A DNA stretch of 64,000 nucleotides from Polytrichum commune. Lineage: Eukaryota > Streptophyta > Polytrichopsida > Polytrichales > Polytrichaceae. Below the pieces are notes generated by a model, which was not told where the DNA came from, searched no databases, and saw only the letters and a program-made list of their open reading frames with translations. The stretch is taken from the NCBI GenBank assembly GCA_950295325.1, contig OX485803.1, positions 50,421,554 to 50,485,553 on the forward strand. Direction: 5' to 3'. Of the stretch, positions 9,240 through 21,600 are shown in pieces (position 1 is the first letter of the stretch; the number at the start of each line of letters is the position of its first letter). Both the position numbers and the translations under genes were made by a program.

Positions 9240-12200
9240 TGCTTCATCTAATTATCACATGTCAATTTCATGACTCATGATATCTTCTATACTACGGTCA
9301 GCATGGAGATTCATATCCCACTTGCTTGTTTCCCTTCCTAAGTTACTAATTGCCTATTTCTTCATTGTTTTGAGAGTCTTGAGTATAATTTGTCATTCAT
9401 CTGTTCTTCAAGACCAAAAACTACGCTTTCTATCCAAAAAATGGTATCACAGTTTCTCTCAATCATTTTGTATTATTTGTGAACCTCCGATGTGTGCAAC
9501 AATTTGGATCAAGCATTTAGGGATTGCAATTGTTGCAAGTTCTAAGGGTTGCAAGTTCTAGGAGCAAGCATGGAGATTGGTTTATGTTGTTATTAAAAAA
9601 GAACCAATAATAAGTGGACTTACAATCTTATGGATCATTTGATGTAGATTTGGAAATAATAATTGCTTTAGCTTCTATGACATGTATTTCAAGACTTAGA
9701 TGCTTAGGACTTACATCTAGGGGATGAAAAGTCTTTAACAACATTATTAATGAATGCTAGGATTTTCCAGTACACATATGACAAAGGTTCATTAGTATTC
9801 TAAAATATATTTGTATATTTATGTTAATAAATGTATTTTTTTTACTTAGACATATTGTCACTTGTATTTTTATCATTAAAATTGTGTATGTATTTTTTTA
9901 TTTTACCAAAATAACTTGTATATAGGGTATTTTAGAGTATGTTGCAAGCGCACGTGGTTCTTGGTTTTTAATGAAAGGTGCACCCCTTGGGAATAAAAAA
10001 TATATATAGTTGAGAATGATTTGCCTTACGAGAATTACAACGAGACTCTTGCAACTGTTGACAAAGCATTGCAAGAGCTTTCTTTGAAGACGGCAAGAGG
10101 ATGGATGAGCGCACCATATAGGACCTCCAAAAAAAGGTCGGTTGAAGTTCGTATTGAGAAAGAACATGCTATTAATCAGTCAAGTGTTTGGGAGAGGAGA
10201 TTCAACAAACTTTGAAGAAAACACTTGGAGAGGATTAACATATACCAAAACATGGCTATTAAGTTCATCAAATTGCAACTTAGAGTGACCAAGTTGGAGA
10301 GGCAACTTTAGTGAAAGAACGACTAATTTCGTTTTCGAATCTTGCACATCGTTTTTTTTTTTGTCAGCTCCTAGGTCAAAATGTATGTACAAGATGGAAC
10401 CTTGTTCGAATCCAACTATACCAATCTATTCTTCAGGTCAACATGAGGGAGGGTGTAATCACCCTCCTCATTTTGAGCTTAAGGAATATTGCTGCAAGGG
10501 TTTTGCATTTTACGCATGAACTATGGGATCAAATCGATTTGTTATGGCTGCACATTCGTAAATGTTTACTTTTATAACTTTGAACACGGAGTTGGTGTGC
10601 CACATAGTTTCTTATATGTGGTGGTGCTATATATGTGCATCCGACATAACATGCACAATTCTACAACACTAGTTATTATATTGAGTGCCTACAACGAGTG
10701 TTTCTCACTTCCTCAATAATTTATTGCAAACCGCCTGTCATCAACAATAAAGGCGAGTATTGGCCGTCCAGCCATGCTGGAGATTTGGAGGAGAGGGATT
10801 TTCTTATTGGTGGGGTGGGTGGGGGAATACTTTACATGCATGCGGGGGAATTTGGCCTTTTGACAAGTGGTAGGCGCCTGTTTGGGGAAGGCGGCAAGAG
10901 GCACCGGCGGCACAATGTCTGCAACTCAGGAACAAGTTATCTTATATATTATGGGCTCTGTTTTGTTGTGCTCTTGGTGTCTGACAAATTTATTTTAAAA
11001 TGGCGCAAGCCCGAGTCCCGAGTGAAGTGTGTAGCTTGAGTTTGTCAGAGTAACTTACACGCGCTTCAGCCTGTCTGTGGTAGTGTTTGGTGCAACATTC
11101 TTTAAACTTTGGCCTTTTTGAACGGGCCTGCATGTGCGCATTCTCTCGGAGTACAGATGTTGTTCAGGCGCAACAACAAGGCTTCACACGGCTTTGGGTT
11201 TGGGAAGAAACAGACAGACAAAGACATTCAAGACAAGATTGGGAGGGAAGTGAAGTTTGTGGTGGAAACATCTGCAACTTTGGCTTCATAGCTAAACTTT
11301 TGGGTTCTGATCAGGGTTATGGGTTCACATTTTGAGACAGTTTGTGGCGATACTTTTATTGGTGTCCGCCACAACTCTTGAATTACTCTTTTGGTATGAT
11401 GATTTCAAGCTAGTTCCAAGCTAGTTCATGAACTTTCCAACCAATGTTATCAGTGTTCTACCAATTTTTTGAACTTCTAAAATTAGTTCATGATTTCTCT
11501 ATACCAACTTGACATGTGGCACACCTCGATTTCATGATAGTGGACCTTTATGTCTAGCAACTTCATGAATCTTTCAAACCAATTTCATAAATCTTTTCGC
11601 ATTATGTGGTTTTCGTATTCTCATTGTCTCAACTTCTTGCCTCCTCGTTTCGCATTCTTTGCCTTCTTGTTGTTCAATGGTTCATTTTTGTTTTGTGTGT
11701 ACTTGGAAACCTCTAGTATTGACATCAATTTTTCTTTGGTATTCCATACAATACCTCAAAGCTGGAAGCAAGTAGTGTCGTTTCTTCTATGGTCTTTAAT
11801 TTCTGTACATCGAAGCAAACAATGCAAACCCAATGTAGTTGGAGTATGCAATCTCGTGGATTTGAGAGTGTAGCGTGGATGAGGGACTTGATTGTGGGCA
11901 AAGTGTTGGCCCACATATGAGCAAATTGCACAACGTATATTAAGGGTAGTGTCTATTTGTGCGGCATTTGGTTGTTGGTGAGAGCATCCAAACATTTGTC
12001 GTCGTACTAGGTCTGACACTAGAATCTATTTGGAAGCAATTCATACAATGATAAAGCTAGTTGTGGGGAGTGATTAGGAGAATCTTATACACGATATATC
12101 ATTCTTTATGAAATAAAGTTATATAGTTCATGAAATTGATTTTGTGAAGTTGTGAATATGGGTACCAAATCGTGAAATTGTTCACAACATGTTGTGAAAT

Positions 12201-14250
12201 TAGTTGTCTATATAGTGACTTTGATTTATGATTTTAATAAAATTGGTAGAACCTATTGCTAAATCGGTTTATAAAATCATGGATTTGAGTTTGCACTTGT
12301 GCGAATTCATTTTACCAAAGGAGTATTTGTCAACAAGTGGAGTTCTTCCTCAATTTTATAATGATGTGTGCTTGTTTCTGCTTGGCGCCAAAGTTCTCTT
12401 ACATTCTCAAATAAGTTTGTTTTCATATTCCACTTAGAAGCTTACAATACGATAGTACATAATGAGTTTATAAAACCCCAAATGTAGTTTTTTTTTCCTT
12501 CTATACTACACCTTATACATGTGTAAGATGATGTGTCATTTTCCGGTCTCACCTTTATTGGAATTTTTTTTGGCAGGATGTCTTAGATTAATACGGTAAT
12601 ACGGACCTGAATAAGTGGGATCATTCTTAATTCGGAATTCCTTTCATTAAGTGATTTTCCATCCAAATCTGAAGTTGGCCATCTTGCCTGCTCCAAAACT
12701 CACCATGTACACAAACCTACTACTACATTTAACCAAACAAACAATTAGGGTTGATCATGAACAAATACAACTATACTCACGCCACTTTGCAAAAATTGGA
12801 TTCAAAATCGGACCTCTTCTAAATTAGTTTTAGTTATTAGAAGTGCATGTTTATTTGTTTCTTAATTGAATTTATATATGTCCTATCTATTGAGTGTAGA
12901 GTACTTAATAATATTTCAAGATGTAGTCCAATCTCTCTTAAAAATGTGTTTTTATGATGTAGTTCTTTCCTCTTCACCCTTAATTGTTTGTTACGGTACT
13001 TATTTTTAGGTTCAATGACATGATTGTGTTTAAGTGTGCAAAGTATAATGCTTTAATTTTAGGAAACTCCCCATATCTATATGTGTGACCTCCTACTCCA
13101 CTAAGCATCGCCAACATCTTTGGATGCCCAAGTTCAATTCTTCCTGCCTCACGCACTGGTGTCCATAGTCAGCTATGTAGAGAAGTTTGGCGTGCCATGT
13201 TGAGGTGGTGTCCTCATGTGTTCACATCATTACAGTTCTCCCAACTCTCAATTTCTAGTTTTGACAACCATGTTCCTACAATTATAATGCATAGTTCATA
13301 AGTATTAAATCAATCGAAATTATATATAGTACAAAGGTTATCCCAATTAGTGGAGAAGGCTAATATTGAGTGTGGAAATTAATGAAGGTGATACTAAATT
13401 TCTTTATGCTATAAAATTAGTTCTACCAAAAGATGTAGGAAGAATTGTTCATCCTGACATTATTCACTAAAATTCTTCATAGCAACATCCCGGCACTTGG
13501 TAGTAAGAAGTCTTCACTGAAAGTATCAACACTTGGCACTATTCATTAACAAACATGTGTTTCTATATAAATGTTTGTTTTGGTCACTCTACAAACACCT
13601 TAGAGCATCCACCAATTTTCTTAAAATCTATTGTAAATGAGCATGTATTCATGAACTTCGTGACATTATTTACCCAAATCTCAAAGTTTTTGAGGCCTAA
13701 ATAGTGTGTGCTTTGGGGATTAGTACCACCCTCACTAATTGGTATAACTAGCATAGTCATGGAATAATTGTATATTTGGGTGTTGTTAAACTCTTAATCA
13801 CATCCCCCTTGTGATGTCCCTCGCAATGCGTGTTTCATTCAGTTTGCATCAACAACCAACTCAAACTAACTATGCATAGAGTTTGAACATTGTGTAGGGT
13901 TCACACTTGAAAACACCGGTCCATTACTCAAAACTCTACACATAGTTTAAAGTTTTGCATTGAATATCGTTGTGGATGAGTGGAGTAGGGAATTATCCAT
14001 TGCATGTTTGGATTTTATTTCAATGGTAATCCTGCTTGTTATTTGGAAGAATATTCCAATTCCAAACCCTTAGGTCATTCAAAATTATTGGGAACCCCAT
14101 ACATACATAATCAATTGGGTACATTTTCAGGCAACCATAAATATATTGGGCACATGCCAAAAAAAATTGTTTGTAAAAAGCGTGACATGTCCAATAAAAC
14201 ATAATGCAATCAAAGGGTATCCTATAGCTACGGTCATAGGATTCATGTTT
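9240..14250. other. AT-rich intergenic DNA, 5 kb, no gene recognised
   Basis: If the primer-binding site at 9225 is real, an LTR should occupy part of 9240-9600 on the minus strand; neither its start nor a second copy was found. The open frames here are short, overlap on both strands, and show no domain or codon signal. About 10770-11030 is locally more GC-rich, but its 113-codon frame has no recognisable motif. Confidence 0.35.
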
Positions 14251-14280
14251 CATGAACATGCTCCCATGAGCTTGTTCATG
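14251..14280. other. 30-nt perfect-arm hairpin
   Basis: CATGAACA and TGTTCATG form 8-bp arms. After one T/T mismatch the inner arms GCTC/GAGC pair around a CCAT loop. No flanking element ends were recognised. Confidence 0.6.
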
Positions 14281-15458
14281 TTTTATATTTTTCTCAAAGA
14301 TTTTGTTATACTAGTAGAAAAGTTGTAACTAAACAATAGGTTCCAAACAACATGTTTGCGATAGATCTAAGGTAGAAGGTGCTAAAACCAACACTCCACT
14401 TAAAAACAACAATTATAAACGTCTCCCAGTCATCAACATTCTACTACCTTGAACCATTTTCCATAGAAAACAAATGCCCGGGTTCACATAGTGATGGGTT
14501 GAGGTGCCATTAGTTGCGCCACCATATACCAGTCTCCACTACCTTCATATTGGGTGGGTAACATGCTTCATTCTATCATGAGTTGGTTCAAGAAAAAATT
14601 AGGTTGGTTTGTCAATGCCTATTCTAGCAATTCTAACAGATCAAAGATTTTAAACTACTCACTAATAGTCTAAGAATTTTTGTTATTTTTCATCTATTCA
14701 AGATGTTATAGTATTCAAGTGTCTTCTAGAAGTTAATTACCTACTAACAACTCAAGAATATGGGTTACAAGTCAAATAAACACAAAATAAAGAACAACTC
14801 AAGAATATGTGTTTTTTTTAATTTAATTCTTTTAATAATTTCAATAAGAGAGAAAGTCTATTTTGTCATTTTCTATAATATTAAAGTATGAGTCAATTGC
14901 CTCATACCAATTAATTTTAAGTAATCTACCACTCAATAATATGATAATACTCTAAAGAAACTAATCATTACGTCCTTCACTTAAGTGAAAGTAAACCGGA
15001 AGCAAGAGGAGGGTTGAAAGAAAAAAGAAGATAAAGGAGCTAGCCTTTGGAGGTCTGAACCTTCCAAAAAACGAAGTTGGATGAGGTAAACAATAAGTGA
15101 TATAAAAAAAATGATGTTGAAGTCTGGTTGGACTTGAAGTTGAACCTTCTTTTTAAAGGGCTGCTTCAATGGGGTGGAGGTGAGCCTCTTCATTGGCTTG
15201 GGCCTCGGTTGATTTGGTGGAGAGTTGCCCACTGTCCATTTGCTTAGAATTTGATTATCGAAGTCTTAGATTCTCGGACTTTTATATGATTAATTTTCAT
15301 CCATATGTTGACTTATTAGTGTTGAAAGATATTTGTCAATAGAATTTTTTATCATCGAAAAGATTTATATTAAGTCAAGATAAAAATCTAACTACATATA
15401 TTAAAGTTAACTTGCCACATGTTTCGTCTAATCACCATAGATACCTCTCCTCGGATCT

Positions 15459-15602
15459 GTAGAATATAGAGCGTTAGATTGCTCGTAGTTAATAAAGATA
15501 TAATAAAAGAGGCATGAGAAACAATAATGTTAGAATAAGGTCACAATGCTAGTTCAAAGAGGTATGAAAATTATCCTTTATTGTTTGTATGAACCAATAG
15601 GT
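15459..15602 (+). mobile_element. Copia LTR fragment, same family as 6157 and 24517
   Basis: It begins TGTAGAATATAGAGC and follows the LTR consensus through GATTGCTCGTAGTTAATAAA and GGCATGAGAA to TTGTTTGTATGAACCA, where similarity stops. There is no polypurine tract before it, so it could be the 5' LTR of the element whose gag remnant lies at 16553, or a solo LTR. Confidence 0.7.
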
Positions 15603-15776
15603 TATGGGCCTACCATGCAATTGGAGTGCCTAGAGATTTGATTGTTTTAAGGTTGCGGAGTGGATTTTAAGGGGTTGGCACTTTAGGGCTTCAAAGCTTT
15701 AGAGGTGTCCGAGGGTGCATTTGATTGTTGTAAGTGATTCTTTGTCTTTTGCATTTGCTTGAATATACATTTGTTA

Positions 15777-16270
15777 TAAGAGCATGTGACTTGAGTGTTT
15801 TGAGTTTTGAGGGGTTTATTTGAGAGTTATGAGGTGGTTTAGACTTCAAAAACATGTAACTTGACAGTTTTGAGTGTTTAAGGGTTTATTCAAGAGCTTT
15901 GAAAGTGTTCAAACCCTAAAAACATCTAACTTGAGAGGCTTATTAGAGAGGTTTGGAGGTGTTTAGAATTTAAAAGCATTTGATTTGAGTGTTTTAAATG
16001 GTTGAAGATTTATTTGTAGGGATTGAGTGTTGTAATATTTGTTTTGAAAATATCAAAGTGTTTTAAGTTGAAAGAAATATTGTTGAATGTCTTGAGGTGT
16101 AGAAGATTTGACTTGAGGTATTTGAGAATGTAAGGTACATTTGAGGTTAAAAAAAAATCTTATTTGAATGATTTGAGTGTCTTAAGACCTCTCTTGAGGT
16201 GCACAAGATCTAACTTGAAATATTTGAGAATGTAAGACATATTTGAGGTGAAAGAGATGTTGTTGGAGTG
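15777..16270 (+). repeat. Degenerate tandem repeats of about 70 and 95 bp
   Basis: Four units of 54-72 bp begin near AAAAACATNTAACTTGA and carry GTTTTGAGTG and GGTTTATT blocks (15777-16035). After them two units of about 95 bp share TTGAGGTG..AAGAT.TRACTTGA and ATATTTGAGAATGTAAG (16099 and 16193). The array lies between an LTR piece and a gag fragment, where an element's untranslated leader would be. Confidence 0.65.
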
Positions 16271-16552
16271 ATTAGAATGGTTTATGATGGAAAATGAACA
16301 TTTTAGAGACCAAAAGGGCCATTTGAGAGCATATGGGCATGTTTCCACTATATTAAGATGCAAACGCATATTTTGAGTGTAAGAGGTTATTTTTTAGTTT
16401 GAATTGGGTTGATTGTAGGCAAGGAAATACTAGTTTGGATGTTTTGGAAATATATCTAAGCGTACAATAATATCAATTGAAAGTAAGGTTGCTAAAGTTA
16501 TTAACAAATTCAATGAAGGGGTTTTCAATTTCTAGATGTTCAAAATCAAAAT

Positions 16553-16957
16553 GTGTTGGAATCTAAGGATCTTAAAGACATCGTGAACATATTCAACGAA
16601 GCTTCCATTTTCAATGCTGATCCCAAAGTGTTAAAGGAGTACCAAAAACATCTTAAGAAGGCCATGTTCATTATCGGCCTCAACTTGGCAGATAACCAAT
16701 TTGCGCACATCAAGAGTTGTAAAAGACCCGTGGATGTGTCGAAAACCTTTTGTAAAATTCACGAGACGAAAAAGTAATCCAACATTCTTTTCGTTCGCTT
16801 CAAGTTTTTCACATACAAGATGCAAGAAAACGATTATTTATTAGACCACGTCAGCAAGGTCAAGGCGTTCGCAGATCAGCTTTCTTGTTTGGAGGTTTCC
16901 GCGAGAGACAAAAAAATCATTATTATTTTGCTCGAGAGCTTGCCAATTGTGAGGTAA
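16553..16957 (+). pseudogene. Copia gag (UBN2/DUF4219-type) fragment
   Basis: One plus-strand frame of 134 codons matches copia gag in order: LESKDLKDIVNIFNEAS, KVLKEYQKHLKKAMFIIGLN, HIKSCKRPVDVSKTFCKIHE, a TAA stop at 16775, then NILFVRFKFFTYKMQENDYL, DHVSKVKAFADQLSCLEV and LLESLPIV. This is the helical N-terminal region of the capsid protein. The frame is kept across the stop but ends in TAA at 16955. The Met-containing start is lost by a frame change just upstream (FKIKM reads in another frame). The zinc knuckle is missing. The closest neighbour element is the LTR fragment at 15459. Confidence 0.85.
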
Positions 16958-18130
16958 CGTAGGCAACCCTTGGTTTCTAAGCCAAAGGGTTGAATCGTGC
17001 TTACCCTTAGTTCACAAATAACATTTTCTAAGGTTCAAAAGTCTTATGAATGAAAAAGTTGTAGTTAGCATTTTAGGCATCTAATTAGCCTAATATAAGC
17101 TTAATTACCTTAGAATCGGCAACCTAAACCCTTATAATGTAGTTCAACTACTAAAATTCATTCCAAAAGGGACCAAACACTAATATAATATTTTAGAACT
17201 TCTAACTATTTGAGAAGGAATATGAAGAAATGATGTTTATCTGAGCTGCTTCACAGAAATGCTTATAATTTTTAGTTAGAATTTTAGATTTGAAGGAAAT
17301 TGAGAGATAACCTTAAGACTTGTCTAGATATATAAAAATGATTGAGAACAGATTCTCTAGCTAGCCGGGATGAAGCTACAAAGTTAGCAGTATCACAACA
17401 GAAGCTGTCTCACGGAAACACTCATAACTTCTAGATTTAATTTTAGATTTCAATGAAATTACTTTTGCTGTAAAAAAAACTTTAACATCTATCTATGCAA
17501 ATAAAATACGTTGGAATTAGACTCAAAAGTAAGACGTGACAAACTTTTAAAGTACGTTGTCTCGTTTTGGTTCAAAATTACTAACTAACATGATATTCTA
17601 TATGAACTAATTTTTCTCCACTAATAAGAAAATAGACATTTTGATGTAACTTGAATACAAAAATGAAGACTAATTAAACTATAGGAAAATAATTTATTTG
17701 AATAATAAGTTCAACCTACTCCTTCTTAAGAAACACAAACACTCAAACTATTAAATACTAATAACGAGTCCTTCGATCAAGGGTTGATCGAAGTCGGACA
17801 TGCTTAGGTTGGAGAAGAAAATAACTATGCTTGGAGGGCGTTAGGTCTCTAAAGGCCCGAGACCGAAGAAAAACTCCAAAATGAAAGAATGGTTATGTTG
17901 AAGGAAACTTCGACGCCCCTTAAATATGGTTGTCTGACGCGGTGAAGTTGAACATTTCCGTGGTATTTTACCTTGCCACGTTCACCTTTGCATTGGAGTC
18001 TCTTAGCCACCATTGATTCTTTGTATTCAAAAGACTTCATCCCATTTTGACCTATTACCGTAAATGCATGGCCAGTTCAGTAGAAAATAAATCATTTTGT
18101 GAGGTGCCGAAATATATGATAAATACAAGG
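16958..18130. other. AT-rich DNA, no gene recognised
   Basis: No coding frame with a recognisable motif. The 63-codon minus frame at 17849-18040 shows no family signature. TTCGATCAAGGGTTGATCGAA at 17772 is a near-palindrome. Confidence 0.35.
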
Positions 18131-18178
18131 CCTTACTGCCCAAAGTTGATGAAATTCATAGATGAATTGCCGAAATAG

Positions 18179-18377
18179 ATGAAATCAGCACGCAACGCGC
18201 AGACGATGTTCTGGCTTAGCTTGTCTCTGCTCTCCCTTTTATTTGGCGGTGCGAAGATCTTAGGGTTTGTGTCGCGGGCGCTGCAGAGGACAGTCGCAAC
18301 CTCGGTGCAGAGCCGGGCTGTGGCTTTCGCTTTCGCACCCAAAGCCAGAACGTTTCCAAACACTCCATCGGCGTTTG
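18179..18377 (+). CDS. Possible first exon with an organelle-targeting presequence
   Basis: A CpG-rich island in AT-rich surroundings. The plus frame from ATG 18179 gives 66 codons, ending at a GT donor (GCGTTTG|GTAGGC at 18378). The second half, FVSRALQRTVATSVQSRAVA, has arginine, serine and alanine and no acidic residue, the usual make-up of a mitochondrial presequence. A hydrophobic stretch, WLSLSLLSLLFG, precedes it. No downstream exon is recognised before the transposase pseudogene that starts at 18923, so the gene could be cut off or captured. A minus-strand frame of 130 codons covers the same island (18133-18525) and may be the true one; I favour the plus strand on composition only. 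Confidence 0.3.
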
Positions 18378-18922
18378 GTAGGCTTTTTATTCTCTCGTGA
18401 TGTTGGCTCTGGTTTTTCTTTGGGACCTCTTGCCGATCTGTACTTTCTGTACCTAAATATGGCTTGACTACCATAGTTTCTTCTCGAGATGATTGCAACT
18501 CGCTCACGCCAATCTTTGTTATCAATGTGAATTAGGTGAAGTGTATTCTGAGGTTTGTTGACAAAATATGACTGCTAAGATGTTTGGAATGTGATAGCAA
18601 GTGTGGATAGTATTTTATAGTGTCAGAATTTGGGAATCCAGCTTTGATAAACCGTATCAAGATTTGCAGAACAGAGGTTGTGTCACCAATCTGAGGGCCA
18701 CATTGGTTTTGTTAGGGTCCAACATAATTCTGACATTGTGTGACAACATCTGCACAATAAATACAAATTGATTTTAAGAATGTCCACCACCTTAACATCA
18801 GCCTCCCGGAATTTAGGATAATTCCCAACAACCATTAATTTCATGTTCTCATTATAATTCCTAATTTGACACCTAATTGCAACCACATTTAGATTGAACT
18901 ATTGCTTGGATGGAGTAGTTGC

Positions 18923-20894
18923 CTACAATACCGATGTAGATGGTTCCTCTGAAGCAGCGACAACTGATTTTGCTCCATTGTTGTGTTGATGTGTTGTCGC
19001 AGGCGTGGCTTGTATCAACTTGCCACTCTCAAGAATCTCAGCTCTGATCGCATCCATGTTCACATTCTCTGGCAGCCTCAATTTCTTATGCACTTGAACG
19101 TTGCTAAGAGAAGCTAGGTTTAAGTTCCCTCTACATCAATTGCAGAAGCTAAGTCTAAGTTTCCTCCACATCAACTGCAAGACACTCACTAACAATGTTG
19201 TTAAGTGGTATTGTAGGATCTGAGATGTTATCTTCTTCAATGTTTTCTTCAATTTCTGGAGTCACTTTGAAGAGTGGAGATTTAGCATTTGCTACCATAG
19301 CCTTGAGTTAAAATTCATGTATGAATGCCTTGTCTATCCCACACTTGTTCCAACCCTTGATAATCATGACTTGCATGTTCTTGACTTGTGTCCATGCATT
19401 GTGAAGTCATTCACAAATTAGTGGCTTCAAATTGCTCATCCTCAAGTCTACATCTCCTTCTATGCCACCCTCAATTTGAGTTCTAACTTGTGATGTGGTC
19501 CATTTGTGAAACTAAAACTTAAATGCATGTTTCAAAGGCCTTTGGAGAATCACATCAGCAGGCTGCAACTTTGAGGTACAATTGGCTGGAACAAATAGAA
19601 CTAGGACATTGGTATGCTCACTCTTGATCCAATTTAAAAATTCAGAACTCTTATGTACTGACTATGAGTCTATTAACCAAACAAGTTTTTGATTATTTGG
19701 CAAATTGTGCAAGTTGATCATAGAGGCTAAGTAAGGTTTAAGAACCTTCTCAACGAATTGCTTTGAAGTCTCCAATGTGCTCCAATGATTAGCTGAAAAT
19801 GCAAGATGCCAACTTTCTTCTAAACACCTTGCTTTTGCTTCAGTGTACTTTGGGAAACACCGATTAGTAGTACTTGTAAAAATTAGTTGAGGAGGTAAAA
19901 ACTCTCCTGATGCATTAGAGAAAACAACGCATGTTATTTGTCTATTGTCTTCTAAACCTAGGATTTTGTCATCCTTGACTCCTTTGACATCCCAGGTTCT
20001 TTTTCCTGTTCATGGTACTAAATGAATACCGGTTTGGTCTGAGTTTATCACCAAGCATGGAGGAATATTGTACACTTTTACAAGATAAGTTATTCTGTAA
20101 TTCATATTCAATTTTTGTTCCATCCAATCAGTAAAAACTTTGTTTGCAGCTGTAGTTCATTTACGAAATGTCCAATTCATATAGAATTTAACAAATTCTC
20201 TTGTCCATCTCATTGACACAAAGAAGCCCCCAAGAGTGTCATCTATTAATTCAGGTGCTACAGCTTCAATCATGCCTCTCAAGATTGGTTGGACAATGCT
20301 AAATGAAAGAGTGTGACCCCCTTTCCTCAATTTTTCAAGTTTAGACACCAATTGATCTCTCACATGAGGATGATTATCTAGGACATGAAGATTTTGCTTT
20401 TGATGTTTCACATGATGTCCGAGCTTTGATGCTTCTTTGAAATTAGGTCTTAGATCACCTTTGTCATCAAACCAATTCCATAGACTTGCTCTACTTAACT
20501 TCTTTTAAGGACTTGAAGCGTGAGGAGTTTTGAATGCTAGTTTCAAGTAATTATCAACATCAGTATTTCTCCCATATTTTTTGACAACCCTCTCAATAGG
20601 AAGGAATAACTCTTTTGTGAATCATTTATTGTATGGTCATTTTTTCCTCTTATGTTGATTGCCTCCTTTGTGCTCTTCATCACCTTCCTTCTCTTTCTTG
20701 ATTTGTTGAGGTTGAAGTAGAATTGAAGACTTTCTAGGATGATCTATTAGACGTTTTTCTGGGCTCTCTCTTTCCAAACTTTTATGAATTTCAGCTGCCT
20801 CATTCAAAACTTCAATTTCTTTTGCAAGAACTACTTCTCTCTCTCTTCTTGTGTGATTGTTTTGAATATAAAACTGAACATTGTTTGTTTCTAC
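18923..20894 (-). pseudogene. pogo/Tigger-like DDE transposase, nine in-frame stops
   Basis: A single minus-strand frame runs from about 20894 to 19183 without a frame change. In order it holds a basic acidic-mixed N-terminus (KRLIDHPRKS..LLQPQQIKKE), a helix-turn-helix-like part (FLPIERVVKKYGRNTDVDNY, LSRASLWNWFDDKG), HVRDQLVSKLEKLRKGGHTL, and then the DDE_1 core. In the core, the first aspartate is in INSDQTGIHL (codon at 20037), the second in LVWLIDS (19668), and the third in NCTSKLQPADV (19554). The three acidic residues are kept. Stops fall at 20637, 20622, 20505, 20154, 20010, 19662, 19512, 19407 and 19308; all lie in the same frame, and each is one transition away from Arg, Trp or Gln. 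A 35-bp duplication at 19113-19182 then shifts the frame, and the C-terminal tail (KKLRLPENVNMDAIRAEILE) reads in the new frame to TAG 18923. The true start was not found, and neither were the terminal inverted repeats. Confidence 0.88.
19113..19182. repeat. 35-bp tandem duplication inside the transposase pseudogene
   Basis: Two adjacent 35-bp units, each starting GCTARGT and containing TAAGTT.CCTC.ACATCAA, differ by a few transitions. As 35 is not a multiple of three, the copy breaks the reading frame. Confidence 0.85.
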
Positions 20895-21218
20895 TCACTG
20901 TAAAATGCCATTGTAATCTAGGAAACCTCTCACTATCACACTATTCTACACATATAAACATCTATACTAAATCTTTGCATCAAAATTGTTCATACATACA
21001 ACCCCATCCTCAGACTGTGAACTATTTTATGAAAATATATTGTCTACAAAAACCACAGTATTTTTGAGCTTAAAGCGTTGAGAGGAGGGATGAATGTAAC
21101 AGAAATAACAAACTACAGTTATAATGCCGAATTTTCCGTTAATACTGTTCATGGGTATCAAATAATGATTAAAATATTGTTGTAACTGCAGAATGACCTT
21201 GCAGTAATTAAAATAATT

Positions 21219-21240
21219 ATTCGGCACTTAAGTGCTGAAT
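21219..21240. other. 22-bp near-palindrome
   Basis: ATTCGGCACTT is followed by its complement AAGTGCTGAAT with one mismatch. It lies upstream (5') of the transposase pseudogene. Whether it marks an element end is not known. Confidence 0.5.
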
Positions 21241-21600
21241 TGGCCATGCAGGTACGGTAGTGTCAAAAGATACTTGTCAAATTGGATCTTCCCTCGTCGA
21301 GGCGAATCGGCTAAGTCAAAAGAGTATCATTACTAGTCAATGTCGTTTTACTCCAGTCATTTAATCATTTTGTCGCGTAGTTATTTTAAATTTGGAATAT
21401 CCTAAACCTTTAGTCTTACCAACCACTCGATTATTGCATTTAACTAAGTTAATTCCGAAATAATCTTATAATAATCCATTTCCGCTTATTTTATTAGGAT
21501 TTACTTACTAAGCTAATTTCTAACTCCCAATTTATCCAACCGACACAATATTTACTATCTATTTTCTATTACCACTAATACTATGCTAATTTGGTAAAAA

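Noticed and set aside
10698-11039. 113-codon frame as a gene
   Set aside because: No recognisable domain and an opposing frame on the other strand; only a mild GC rise.
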